A stretch of DNA of 64,000 bases from an uncultured Dorea sp. (GTDB lineage: Bacteria; Bacillota; Clostridia; Lachnospirales; Lachnospiraceae): contig CAJUAM010000007.1 in the NCBI GenBank assembly GCA_910584615.1, forward strand, positions 36,939 through 100,938, given 5' to 3'. Below the pieces are notes generated by a model. The model searched no databases. It was not told where the DNA came from and was given only the letters and a program-made list of their open reading frames with translations. Position 1 is the stretch's first letter. Every line of letters begins with the position of its first letter. Positions 8,702-17,395 of the stretch are shown one piece after another. A program made the position numbers and the translations under genes.

Positions 8702-10360
8702 TTAATCCAGATCGATAAAATCAACCTTGAAAGTATCATCCGGATTAGATTCGCTGCGCTTTTTCGGACTCTCATTCAAAAGATCATCCAGATCGTCAAT
8801 TGTCAGCTCTTCGGTACGGCTCTGTCCGCCGTATACAACAAACTCATCTGAATCAACATCGTCCAACAGATCTCCATCATTAAAATCTATCTCTTCCGTA
8901 GCAAAATCCTCTTCCGCCTCATCTATACGCGTAGTCTGAAAATCTTCCTCGATCCCCATATCCTCAGTAAAGCCCATATCTGATGTAAAGCCCATGTCAG
9001 ATGTAAAACTCAGATCTTCAGTAAAGTCCATATCTGTCGTAAGCCCCATATCTTCAGTAAAGCTCATATCCTCGGTAGCAAAATCATCATCCATATCTTT
9101 CTTTCTGTTCCGCCCCAGCTTATTAAACTTTTTCTCTTTTCCTTCTTTCTTCTCTTTCACTGGCTGCGGTTCCTCATCATTGAGCCCGTATTCTTCATAA
9201 AGCTCATCCAGTTCCGCATTACGGTTAAACAGCTTTATTCCAAGTATAACGATAAGAAGTATGATTATGATCAGTCCCAATCCTCCGAAAAGGACGATCT
9301 TCTGGATATTTTTCTCTATAAATCTTTCAACCTTGCCAAGCAACCCCGAAGTTTTTTCTTTCTCTTCTTCTCCTCCATCCGGCACGAACCTCTGATAAGT
9401 ATTTTCTCCCTCGTCGTACTTATAATAATCTTTCTCTCCATTACTGTTCATAGCATAAAGCACATAATACCCTTCCTCGCCGGACTTCTGCCATACAGGA
9501 AACGTCTTTTCATCTAATGTGATCTCTGCTTCCTTATACTCAGGCGGAAGGTTCACTGCCGAAGTATCGCTCAGAAGAATAATGGACGTTTTATCAGAGA
9601 TAGCCAATTCCACATAAGGAGAAAATGTAGCGTTCTCTTCATTATATAAGTAAAAGCTTCCCGTATCACCATTAAGAAGATACCCCAGTGTCACGCTGTT
9701 GTTTGCGTTCGTAACCATCTGACGGTCCTGTCCGTCCAACGAAACAGTCGTACGCTCATAACCGCTGGGAATATCTCCCTTCGGGAATTTATCAGTCAGA
9801 ATATATGCTGTTCCGTCAATTTCGACCTGTATATCATCACCAGCAGCAGAAGATGACGAATCATCTCCCTCCTCGTCTTCTTTCTCCTTTATCTTGGAAG
9901 GATCGCCTTCTGCAATCTTTACTGTAGAATTACCATCATCCAGCGTAAGCTCATTTCCTTCACCCGAAGTGATGCTTTTCTCCGCCACAGTGATCTGTGT
10001 ACTTCCTTCTTTCAATGCCTGGAATTTCAGCATAAAAATCTGCTCTGCGGAACCGCCGTTGCCTGTACAGGTCACGCTTCCATCCTCTTCTGATTCAGCG
10101 CCGTCCCCGGATTCAAAGCTCAATGATTCACTGTCATAGCTTAACTGTACTTCTACATCCCCCAAAGATCCGCTGGTTGAACGGACTGCACATTTCACTT
10201 CCACAATATCCCCGACCTTCGTCTCCGGATCTGAAAATGATATCTTGCCGTCCGCCGCGTTAGCAACCATAGTAAAACACGGCACCACAAGACAAAGCGC
10301 CAACAACACACTACTGATCTTCCTTGCTATTCTCATGCTCTTACCTTCTTTTTTATTCAT
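8702..10360 (-). CDS. Membrane-anchored cohesin-domain-like protein with repetitive acidic tail
   Basis: A 552-residue protein. Signal peptide residues 1-35 (ends ANA|AD). A cohesin-like beta domain spans about 37-150 (GDIVEVKCAV, DVEVQLSYDSESLSF, FQALKEGSTQITV). A second extracellular region covers about 175-330, one membrane segment 355-377, and an acidic cytoplasmic tail 380-552. Residues 428-470 of the tail repeat an F-T-x-D-M motif about eight times. The start at 10360 has GGAGGAG upstream; a longer in-frame version would overlap the LCP gene. Cohesins classically bind dockerins, but no dockerin gene is seen here. Role unknown; the neighbouring LCP gene (4-base gap) suggests the envelope. 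Confidence 0.8.
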   Translation of the reverse strand: MNKKEGKSMRIARKISSVLLALCLVVPCFTMVANAADGKISFSDPETKVGDIVEVKCAVRSTSGSLGDVEVQLSYDSESLSFESGDGAESEEDGSVTCTGNGGSAEQIFMLKFQALKEGSTQITVAEKSITSGEGNELTLDDGNSTVKIAEGDPSKIKEKEDEEGDDSSSSAAGDDIQVEIDGTAYILTDKFPKGDIPSGYERTTVSLDGQDRQMVTNANNSVTLGYLLNGDTGSFYLYNEENATFSPYVELAISDKTSIILLSDTSAVNLPPEYKEAEITLDEKTFPVWQKSGEEGYYVLYAMNSNGEKDYYKYDEGENTYQRFVPDGGEEEKEKTSGLLGKVERFIEKNIQKIVLFGGLGLIIIILLIVILGIKLFNRNAELDELYEEYGLNDEEPQPVKEKKEGKEKKFNKLGRNRKKDMDDDFATEDMSFTEDMGLTTDMDFTEDLSFTSDMGFTSDMGFTEDMGIEEDFQTTRIDEAEEDFATEEIDFNDGDLLDDVDSDEFVVYGGQSRTEELTIDDLDDLLNESPKKRSESNPDDTFKVDFIDLD

Positions 10361-10364
10361 CTTC

Positions 10365-11594
10365 TCACTCCTCCAAGAACTCTGCATCTGCGGTATCTGC
10401 ATATGGCCTTCCACTGTCATCATCGTCCGAGGTTTCCTGATCCTCATAAGATCCTTCATCCCAATAGGACTGCTCGCCGCTTTCGTCGCCTTCCATCTCT
10501 TTCTCTGGCTCGGCATCTAGTTCTGCCGGCCTTACAACGCCGGTTTCATTCTCAAGCTCACCAGAAATCGTCTGTACAGTATCCGACACTTCCTCTGTTA
10601 CCTGATTCGGATACAGGAACTCATGAAGTTCCTTCACATTCTCCGCAAGCCCCTGTGCCACAACCACATCTCCCGCCTCCGGATAATTAATACCATCCGT
10701 CTTTTCAAAAGGAAATCCATCACTGTCTCCAAGCGTATAGTCCATAAGCGCCGCTGACAGTCCGATGATCTTTTTCAGGCTGAAGCTTGTAGATACCTGC
10801 GGAAACACTGTATCAATGATCTCATTCAGCGTTGCCAGATCTGTCTTCTTGATCTTTTTAAACAGCTTGTTTATCACTGTCCGCTGACGCTCTGTACGCT
10901 TGTAATCTCCTCCTTCTAACTTCCGCAGCCGTGAATATGTAACTGCCTGCGGACCATCCAGTGTATACGTGCCGCCGCTGTCAAGCTTCTTCGCCTTTTT
11001 ACCTGCGGCCTTCGCCGTCTCGCCAATATATTTGTTCATCATCTTGGCTTCTGCATCCGTTACCGTGATCTCAATACCTCCCATCAGATCAACCACATCC
11101 GACATCGCTTTGAAATCTACTGTAGCATAATCTTCAATATCAAGATCAAGATTTTTATTCAGCATATTGACAGCTTCTTCAGGTCCGCCTACAAAATACG
11201 CGTTATTCGCTTTTCTGTATGTATCGTTCATCTGTTTGAGGAGTGTATCCCGGTATATAGATACCATCCTGATATCCTTGCTCTCATTGTCGATGGCTAC
11301 AACGATGATCGTATCGGCATGCGTCCCTTCCTCTAACTGCCCTTCTCTGGAATCACCGCCAAAAAGAGCAACTGTCGTATAACCCTCAAGCTCTATTCCT
11401 TCATTAACCTCAATATTATCCATACCGACTAATTGGAATTTGTCATATTTTGCCATGATATATGCAGTTCCCATCAGCATAAACAGTATGATCGTCTCAA
11501 AAAAGAGAATGACTGCTCTTATCCTCTTTTTCCGTCTTCGCTTCTTTCTGGCTCTCGCGGCCCTGACTGCCGCCAATTCCCTTCTCCTCGCCAT
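10365..11594 (-). CDS. LytR-CpsA-Psr (LCP) family glycopolymer ligase
   Basis: A 409-residue LCP protein: cytoplasmic basic N-terminus (RARKKRRRKKR), one membrane helix at about 26-48, then an extracellular LCP domain with VALFGGDSREGQ, TIIVVAIDNESKDIRMVSIYRDTLL and a YSRLRKLEGGDYKRTERQR block. These acidic and arginine residues bind the pyrophosphate of polyprenyl-linked substrates. The C-terminus (340-409) is acidic and disordered. The family transfers teichoic acids or capsule to peptidoglycan. It is one of three LCP genes in this window. Confidence 0.93.
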   Translation of the reverse strand: MARRRELAAVRAARARKKRRRKKRIRAVILFFETIILFMLMGTAYIMAKYDKFQLVGMDNIEVNEGIELEGYTTVALFGGDSREGQLEEGTHADTIIVVAIDNESKDIRMVSIYRDTLLKQMNDTYRKANNAYFVGGPEEAVNMLNKNLDLDIEDYATVDFKAMSDVVDLMGGIEITVTDAEAKMMNKYIGETAKAAGKKAKKLDSGGTYTLDGPQAVTYSRLRKLEGGDYKRTERQRTVINKLFKKIKKTDLATLNEIIDTVFPQVSTSFSLKKIIGLSAALMDYTLGDSDGFPFEKTDGINYPEAGDVVVAQGLAENVKELHEFLYPNQVTEEVSDTVQTISGELENETGVVRPAELDAEPEKEMEGDESGEQSYWDEGSYEDQETSDDDDSGRPYADTADAEFLEE

Positions 11595-11647
11595 ACCTAG
11601 CCTTTCTTTTGTATAGTTTTATACCAGATTTTTCATAACACTATCCT

Positions 11648-11676
11648 ATACTACTATATTCTTGCGAAAAGTTCAA
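11648..11676 (-). promoter_or_regulatory. Possible promoter between glmS and the LCP gene
   Basis: Minus-strand TTGAAC (11671-11676), 17-base spacer, TAGTAT (11648-11653), about 55 bases before the LCP start codon. The boxes are only moderate matches. Confidence 0.4.
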
Positions 11677-11679
11677 CAC

Positions 11680-13506
11680 TTATTCAACAGTAACTGATTT
11701 CGCCAGATTTCTCGGTTTATCGACATCACATCCTCTTCCCACCGAGATATAATATCCGAAAAGCTGAAGCGGTATGATCGCCAGCGAATTTGTAAAATAT
11801 TTGTTCGTCTCAGGAATATAGATTACATAATCCGCGAATCGCTCCACTTCCGTATTGCCTTCATTCGTAACAGCCAACACGAAAGCCCCTCTCGTGCTCA
11901 CCTCAACCATATTGCTGAGTGTCTTTTTATACAGCTCCTTTTGCGTAAGAACCGCCGCGACCAGTGTTCCTTCTTCTATAAGAGAAATCGTTCCATGCTT
12001 TAATTCCCCTGCGGCATATGCCTCAGAGTGGATATAGGAAATCTCCTTAAGCTTAAGAGACCCCTCCAGCGAAATAGCATAATCCACACCACGTCCGATA
12101 AAAAACACATCCTTTGCCGCCAGATAACGGTTTGCGAAACGCTGGATCTTCCCTTTATTGTTAAGAAGCATCTCAATCTGGGACGGCAGCGCGCGAAGAT
12201 CTGACAGCATCTTATCCAAAAGTTCTTCTTTCATCTGCCCGCGGGCACACGCAAACTTCATAGCCAGAAGATAAAGAGCGATCAGCTGTGCAGAATATGC
12301 CTTTGTAGTAGCAACCGCGATCTCCGGTCCCGCCCATGTATACATTACATTATCTGCTTCTCTTGCAATAGAGCTCCCTACCACATTCACGATTCCAAGC
12401 ACCTTAACGCCCCGCCTTTTCGATTCCCGAAGCGCTGCCAGTGTATCTGCCGTCTCGCCTGACTGGCTGATAACAATAACAAGCATTTTATCATTTAAAA
12501 TAGGTCTGCGGTAACGAAATTCTGAAGCCAGATCTACCTCTACCGGAATTCCGGCCAGATCCTCAAAAATATATTTGCTCGTAACACCTGTGTGATATGC
12601 AGAGCCGCAGGCCACGATCATGATCCTGTCAATTCCCTGTATATCCTCATCAGACATCCCAAGCTCCTCAATCACGATCTGTCCGTCTTTGATCCTCGGT
12701 GAAAATGTATCCGTAACAGCTTTCGGCTGCTCATTCATCTCTTTCAGCATGAAATGCTCATAACCGCCCTTCTCTGCCGCATTCACATCCCACTCAATAC
12801 GCACCGGTTCTTTTTCAACCGGCTCTTCATCTACACTGAAAAACTCCATAGAATCTTTTTTCAGCCGTACGATTTCTTCATTTTCAATAAAATATACGTC
12901 TCTTGTATACTTAAGGACTGCGGGAACATCTGATGCGATGATACTTCCCCCTTCTGTATGCCCCACGATCAAAGGACTATCTTTTCTGACTGCATAAAGT
13001 TCATCCGGATGATCTTTAAAAATGATCCCAAGAGCATAGGAGCCCTCCATCCGATGCATGATCTTTGTCACTGCACGCAGCGGATTACCGTCATAATAAT
13101 GATCCAGAAGATGCGCGATGACCTCTGTATCCGTCTCAGAGACAAACACATACCCCTTTTTCTCAAGTCTTTTTTTAAGCTTCAGATAATTTTCAATAAT
13201 GCCATTATGAACAACTACGATGCTCTGGCTCTGATTGTAATGCGGATGTGCATTTGTATCAGACGGCGATCCATGAGTCGCCCATCTTGTATGTCCGATC
13301 CCCATCGTCCCCGGCAAAGTAGCCCCGTCATGAGTCAGCTCGCTTAATACCTTAAGACGGCCCTTGGCTTTTTCCATATCAATCTTACTTCCATTATAAA
13401 CAGCAATCCCTGCCGAATCATACCCTCTGTACTCTAACTTCGACAATCCATCCAAAAGAATAGGAGCCGCCTGCTTATTTCCAATATACCCTACAATTCC
13501 ACACAT
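11680..13506 (-). CDS. glmS: Glutamine-fructose-6-phosphate aminotransferase GlmS
   Basis: A 608-residue GlmS that makes glucosamine-6-phosphate, the first committed step to UDP-GlcNAc. Cys2 (MCGIVGYIG) is the glutaminase nucleophile. The N-terminal Ntn domain shows GHTRWATHG and HNGIIENY. Two SIS domains follow (ACGSAYHTG, VISQSGETADTLAAL) and the sequence ends LAKSVTVE, as in the family. GGAGG is spaced well before the ATG. No glmS ribozyme is recognisable in the 176-base leader. It has its own promoter (13571-13599). Confidence 0.97.
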   Translation of the reverse strand: MCGIVGYIGNKQAAPILLDGLSKLEYRGYDSAGIAVYNGSKIDMEKAKGRLKVLSELTHDGATLPGTMGIGHTRWATHGSPSDTNAHPHYNQSQSIVVVHNGIIENYLKLKKRLEKKGYVFVSETDTEVIAHLLDHYYDGNPLRAVTKIMHRMEGSYALGIIFKDHPDELYAVRKDSPLIVGHTEGGSIIASDVPAVLKYTRDVYFIENEEIVRLKKDSMEFFSVDEEPVEKEPVRIEWDVNAAEKGGYEHFMLKEMNEQPKAVTDTFSPRIKDGQIVIEELGMSDEDIQGIDRIMIVACGSAYHTGVTSKYIFEDLAGIPVEVDLASEFRYRRPILNDKMLVIVISQSGETADTLAALRESKRRGVKVLGIVNVVGSSIAREADNVMYTWAGPEIAVATTKAYSAQLIALYLLAMKFACARGQMKEELLDKMLSDLRALPSQIEMLLNNKGKIQRFANRYLAAKDVFFIGRGVDYAISLEGSLKLKEISYIHSEAYAAGELKHGTISLIEEGTLVAAVLTQKELYKKTLSNMVEVSTRGAFVLAVTNEGNTEVERFADYVIYIPETNKYFTNSLAIIPLQLFGYYISVGRGCDVDKPRNLAKSVTVE

Positions 13507-13551
13507 ATGATAAACCTCCGTAAATTTCTTATCTTTAAAAAGTAATTGCCC

Positions 13552-13600
13552 GTTTACACTTTTAGACTACATTTTAGCAAATATCAAATAAAATGTAAAC
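13552..13600. repeat. Inverted repeat bracketing the glmS promoter
   Basis: GTTTACACTTTTA (13552-13564) is mirrored by TAAAATGTAAAC (13589-13600), with one extra base on the left arm. The arms enclose the -10 and overlap the -35 of the glmS promoter, so this could be an operator. No binding protein can be named. Confidence 0.5.
13571..13599 (-). promoter_or_regulatory. Promoter of glmS
   Basis: Minus-strand TTTACA (13594-13599), exactly 17 bases, TAAAAT (13571-13576). Each box has five of six consensus bases. The expected start site leaves a leader of roughly 60 bases. Confidence 0.65.
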
Positions 13601-13642
13601 CAAAAAAGAAAAGACGCTATGCGTTAGTATCTGCATATCGCC
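13601..13642 (-). terminator. Rho-independent terminator after the second LCP gene
   Basis: On the minus strand a 10-bp stem (13633-13642 with 13613-13622; one mismatch and one G-U pair) has a 10-base loop. It is followed by a U-rich run (13601-13612 is A-rich on the plus strand). It lies 40 bases past the LCP stop codon and insulates glmS. Confidence 0.75.
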
Positions 13643-13682
13643 TTTGCTTCTTTATTATTTTTCAAAAATCTACTATGCCTGG

Positions 13683-15242
13683 CTACTCTGCTGTTCCGGT
13701 ACCCTCTTCTGGCTTTGTCTCCGGTTTTGTCTCTGGTTTCGGTTTCGGTTCCGGCTTTGTCTCTGGTTTCGGTTCCGGCTTTGTCTCTGGTTTTGGTTCT
13801 GGCTTTGTCTCTGTCTTATTATCGTCTGAATTGCTTCCGGAACTGTTTCCTCCCGTATTGCTGCCAGAATTATCTCCTCCCGTATTACTGCCGGAATTAT
13901 CTGTATCTTTATTGCCGCCGGAATTATCTCCGTCTGTATTGCTATTGGAATTATTTCCGCCTGTGCTAGGTTTTTTATTGCTGCTATTATTGTTATTACT
14001 ATTATTTTTATTGCTGCTATTATTGTTATTACTATTATTTTTATTACTGCTGTCGTTATCACTGTCCGTTGTAGTCGTTTTCTTCGGCTTTACATATTTA
14101 GTCTGCCGCTCCTGCTCCTTGTCTTCCTTCGTAGGAGTATACTTCTGCTTTTTCAGCGTAGAATCATCCGTTGCAGTTCTCTGACCCACACGGCTTATGA
14201 TCGCGCTGTTTAGATTCGCCACCGTACTAGACACACTATAATCCTTCGTATCAAACAGGAATTCATGCAGTTTCGCCACATTTTCATCCAGCGTAACCGG
14301 AATAACGATACTTCCAAGACCAGAAATCGTATCTGTCGTTTTGTCAAATGGAAATCCCCCGTTTTCCGTCAGCTTGTACTCAGCAAAGCTCTTAGCGTAA
14401 TAAATAATATCTTTAACGGAAAAACTTGTCTTGATCGTCGGAAATACTTTATCTATAACCTTGTTGATAGTTGACAGATCCGCTTTCTGCGCTTGCTCCA
14501 CGATCTTTTCAATTACAAGACGCTGACGCTCTGTACGCGTAAAATCACCGCCTGCGGTAGAACGGATACGGGCGTACGTAGTTGCCTGTACTCCGTCCAG
14601 CTTCTGAGGTCCGGCTTTTTTTACCTCATGCGCCGTTTTCTTAGCTGCTTTCGCTGTTTCTTTTACGAATTTATTGAGATATTTGATCTCAACTTCCTGA
14701 ACATCGATTTCTACTCCGCCAAGCAGGTCAATCGCGTTAGCGATCGCGCTCCAGTCAACTGTCACATACTCCTGAATATCCAGATCCAGATTCTTATTCA
14801 GCATATTGATAGCCTGCGTCGGACCTCCGAACGCATATGCCGCATTGCACTTTTGAAGCTGTCCGTCCTCAATATCTAAAAGAGTATCTCTGTATACTGA
14901 AACCATCCGGACTTCTTTTGTCTCTTTATTCAGACTGGCCACGATAATACAATCTGTACGCGTTCCTTTATCAAGCTGGCCGGAACGGGAATCTGTCCCA
15001 AACAATGCCACATTCAAATAACCTGTTCCAAAATCCTGTTCCTCAACTTCTTCATTTATATGAATCTTATCGTCCGGTATTTCCTGTCTGTCCAGTTTTC
15101 CCAGCTTCGACGCTGCATACACGACTCCAGAAGCTGCAATTGCAAGAAATGTACCTCCCAGACAGACTCCAATCTTTTTTCCTACACTCAGCCGGGTAAA
15201 CCAATTGCCCGATCTTCTTCTGCGCCTTCTTCGCTTAGCCAT
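13683..15242 (-). CDS. LCP family ligase with long low-complexity tail
   Basis: A 519-residue LCP protein: basic N-terminus, one membrane helix at about 24-46, and an LCP domain to about residue 340 (VALFGTDSRSGQ, MVSVYRDTLL, YARIRSTAGGDFTRTERQR). The tail (about 370-519) is Asn/Ser repeats, then Gly/Asn/Ser repeats, then PEPKPETK repeats, the type that spans or sticks to the wall. It lies 25 bases downstream of the GH25 gene and shares its promoter. The tail is encoded by tandem DNA repeats, so its length may vary between strains. Confidence 0.93.
   Translation of the reverse strand: MAKRRRRRRRSGNWFTRLSVGKKIGVCLGGTFLAIAASGVVYAASKLGKLDRQEIPDDKIHINEEVEEQDFGTGYLNVALFGTDSRSGQLDKGTRTDCIIVASLNKETKEVRMVSVYRDTLLDIEDGQLQKCNAAYAFGGPTQAINMLNKNLDLDIQEYVTVDWSAIANAIDLLGGVEIDVQEVEIKYLNKFVKETAKAAKKTAHEVKKAGPQKLDGVQATTYARIRSTAGGDFTRTERQRLVIEKIVEQAQKADLSTINKVIDKVFPTIKTSFSVKDIIYYAKSFAEYKLTENGGFPFDKTTDTISGLGSIVIPVTLDENVAKLHEFLFDTKDYSVSSTVANLNSAIISRVGQRTATDDSTLKKQKYTPTKEDKEQERQTKYVKPKKTTTTDSDNDSSNKNNSNNNNSSNKNNSNNNNSSNKKPSTGGNNSNSNTDGDNSGGNKDTDNSGSNTGGDNSGSNTGGNSSGSNSDDNKTETKPEPKPETKPEPKPETKPEPKPKPETKPETKPEEGTGTAE
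13727..13816 (-). repeat. 24-bp tandem repeats encoding PKPETKPE
   Basis: About three imperfect copies of a 24-base unit (clear copies at 13751-13774 and 13775-13798) encode the Pro-Lys-Glu-Thr tail of the LCP protein. Unit length keeps the frame. Confidence 0.85.
13974..14039 (-). repeat. Two identical 33-bp tandem repeats encoding an Asn/Ser block
   Basis: 13974-14006 and 14007-14039 are identical and each encode 11 residues (NNSNNNNSSNK type). Perfect identity suggests recent duplication or slippage. Copy changes would keep the reading frame. Confidence 0.9.
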
Positions 15243-15267
15243 ATCGTAATCGTACCTCTTTTCCCGT

Positions 15268-17169
15268 TTATTTGATTAATTTGATATTGGTTTTTTTAAT
15301 ATAACCAGTTCTTGTCTTTCCGCTTATTTTTACAGAAACACGGTACCAGCTTCCACTGCTTCCGGTAACCGTTACTTTCGTTCCTTTCTTCTTAATGGTG
15401 CCAAGACTCTTTGATGACTTTGAAGCGCTTTTTTGAAGCTTTAACTTCTTTATCTTAGTCTTCGCCTTTACCTTCGCTTTCGTCTTAACACTGATTACTT
15501 TTGAATAACCGCCGTATGACCTTCCGTTAAATACCACCTTGTAAGGCCGTATCCTGTATTTGTATTTCGTAGACGCATTCTTGCTGTTATCCGTATAAGA
15601 TACTGATTTACCGGAAGCAGTCTTAATATTAGAATATGCCTTTTTCGAAGAATTATAACGCTCTATATAATAAGAAGTAACTCCCGATACTTTTGACCAT
15701 GTCAGCTTTATCTTATCAAATGCCGTTCCTTTTCCAGAAAGCTTTGTAGAAACCAGCTGCGTGATACCTGTATTGAATCCAATACAAGTCTTTGTTCCAT
15801 GAGGATATATCTTATAAGAATAACTCGTCCCCGCCTTCAGCGACTTATCTGTATATGCGGTTCCTTTCACTCCTGATTTCACGATTGTATAACGGCCGCT
15901 GCTGTTTTTGCGATAGATATCATAACTATCCGAACCGTCCCAGGCATCCCATTTCATACTGAGACTGCCTGTAGTTCTCTTCGTGATCCGCAAAGTATTA
16001 TAATAACGGTAATTCAAATCTGTATATGGGTTATCCTTTGTTTTGATCCCATTCACCTTGCCTTTTGAAGTATACTGCCAATACTCATATTCCCCTTTAT
16101 AATTAGTAGAATCATTATAATGGGCCATCCATATCGGATATTTCTGACTGAAATCCGCGGCATATGTCTTGTCCTCATACATAGACTTGCTTGCGTATAC
16201 CATCGGAGTATATCCCAGCTCCTTCACTCTGTCACAGAACGCGGTACAGACACTTGTTCCGGCACTCTTACTCAATTTCGCCTTATATAATCTTCCAACT
16301 CCCGTCGCCACATATTCAAAATCAAGGACAACCGGAAGGTCGATCTTGTATCCTTTGATATTCTTTATAATAAAGTCTGCTTCCTGCTTCGCCTCTGCTT
16401 TTGAAACTGCCTGCGAAAATATGTACACACCGATAGGTACTCCTGCGGCGTTGGCATTCTTCATATTATTGAAAGCCTGTGTATCAACTTTAAGCTTCCC
16501 ATTGCCATACCCCCGGTAAGCCACACGTATGATCGCGAACTCAATTCCGTCAGCCTTTGCTTTTTCCCAGTCAATGATTCCGTTATGATAAGACACATCA
16601 ATTCCCCACTGCTTGATACAGTCACTATATTTCGATTGGTGGGATAACGACTGGGCACGAATGGTATTCCCTGAAAAATCACCCGTCCCCCGTCCTGTCA
16701 GACGATACTTTCCGGGATCCTCAGGATCAACCGCAATCTCCTCTGCCTGCTCCGGCTCTTTCTCTGTTTCAAGTTCTTCCGCTCTCACCCCTTCCTCTTT
16801 AATTTCCTTCACTTCATCAACAGGTGCTTCATAAGTCTCCTCTTTTTGAGACTCAGTATCATCATCCGAAGTCTTTTTAATCTCTCCGTCCTGCGCTTTT
16901 TGCTCTTCTTTAACAGAATCTTTTTCTTCTGCCGCTCCTTCAGACTCTATGCCTTCCTCTGACTTTGACACGTCAGATTCCGTATCATCCTCCAAAATAT
17001 CATCTGTCTCTTCATCCGTCTCATCTGTCTCTTTTTCAAAAGCTGCATCCTGCGTTTCCTGTAAATCAACTTCCGCCGCTATCTCCTGTGCCAATACCTC
17101 TGCCGGAGCCATCACAGTCAGAAGACCGGCAGCCAGAAGACAGATAACTCTATTGTGTCTTCTTCTCAT
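15268..17169 (-). CDS. Secreted GH25 lysozyme (muramidase) with Fn3 and SH3 domains
   Basis: A 633-residue secreted wall hydrolase. Signal peptide about 1-27; acidic Glu/Asp-rich spacer about 30-165. A GH25 domain at about 185-390 has GIDVSYHNG (Asp191) and the catalytic LDFEY (Asp283/Glu285). Two Fn3-like modules (about 395-570, WDAWDGSDSYDIYRKNSSG and WSKVSGVTSYYIERYNSS) and a C-terminal SH3b-like region (575-633) follow. It cleaves the MurNAc-GlcNAc bond of peptidoglycan. It has a strong promoter and leads a two-gene unit with the downstream LCP gene. Confidence 0.94.
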   Translation of the reverse strand: MRRRHNRVICLLAAGLLTVMAPAEVLAQEIAAEVDLQETQDAAFEKETDETDEETDDILEDDTESDVSKSEEGIESEGAAEEKDSVKEEQKAQDGEIKKTSDDDTESQKEETYEAPVDEVKEIKEEGVRAEELETEKEPEQAEEIAVDPEDPGKYRLTGRGTGDFSGNTIRAQSLSHQSKYSDCIKQWGIDVSYHNGIIDWEKAKADGIEFAIIRVAYRGYGNGKLKVDTQAFNNMKNANAAGVPIGVYIFSQAVSKAEAKQEADFIIKNIKGYKIDLPVVLDFEYVATGVGRLYKAKLSKSAGTSVCTAFCDRVKELGYTPMVYASKSMYEDKTYAADFSQKYPIWMAHYNDSTNYKGEYEYWQYTSKGKVNGIKTKDNPYTDLNYRYYNTLRITKRTTGSLSMKWDAWDGSDSYDIYRKNSSGRYTIVKSGVKGTAYTDKSLKAGTSYSYKIYPHGTKTCIGFNTGITQLVSTKLSGKGTAFDKIKLTWSKVSGVTSYYIERYNSSKKAYSNIKTASGKSVSYTDNSKNASTKYKYRIRPYKVVFNGRSYGGYSKVISVKTKAKVKAKTKIKKLKLQKSASKSSKSLGTIKKKGTKVTVTGSSGSWYRVSVKISGKTRTGYIKKTNIKLIK

Positions 17170-17221
17170 GCAGATATCTCCTCATAATCCGTTTCTTACA
17201 TAATCTGAATATTCCAATCTA

Positions 17222-17250
17222 TTATACTAACAGAGTCCCTATTTGTCAAA
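17222..17250 (-). promoter_or_regulatory. Strong promoter of the GH25-LCP unit
   Basis: Minus-strand TTGACA (17245-17250), exactly 17 bases, TATAAT (17222-17227): both boxes are perfect consensus. A leader of about 45 bases follows. The site lies in the divergent gap with the YfhO gene. On the other strand TAGAAT at 17347-17352 may be a -10 for that gene, without a clear -35. Confidence 0.85.
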
Positions 17251-17395
17251 CTAAAGGCACCGTTTTTAATCTTTTCTTAACATATTCGCAGTCCGGCTTT
17301 TTAAAAATTTCTAAACACCCAGCTATACATATCACTGTTTTTTTGGTAGAATAGATAAAATATTAAAAAATTTGTTTTTCAAGGAGATTTTTATA

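Noticed and set aside
13507..13682. glmS ribozyme upstream of glmS
   Set aside because: The space is short, holds a promoter and the terminator of the next gene, and the ribozyme's conserved core is not seen.
13546..14184. Long Leu/Ser/Phe-rich plus-strand frame
   Set aside because: Antisense of the repetitive LCP tail; it has no ribosome site and the residues follow from the repeats on the other strand.
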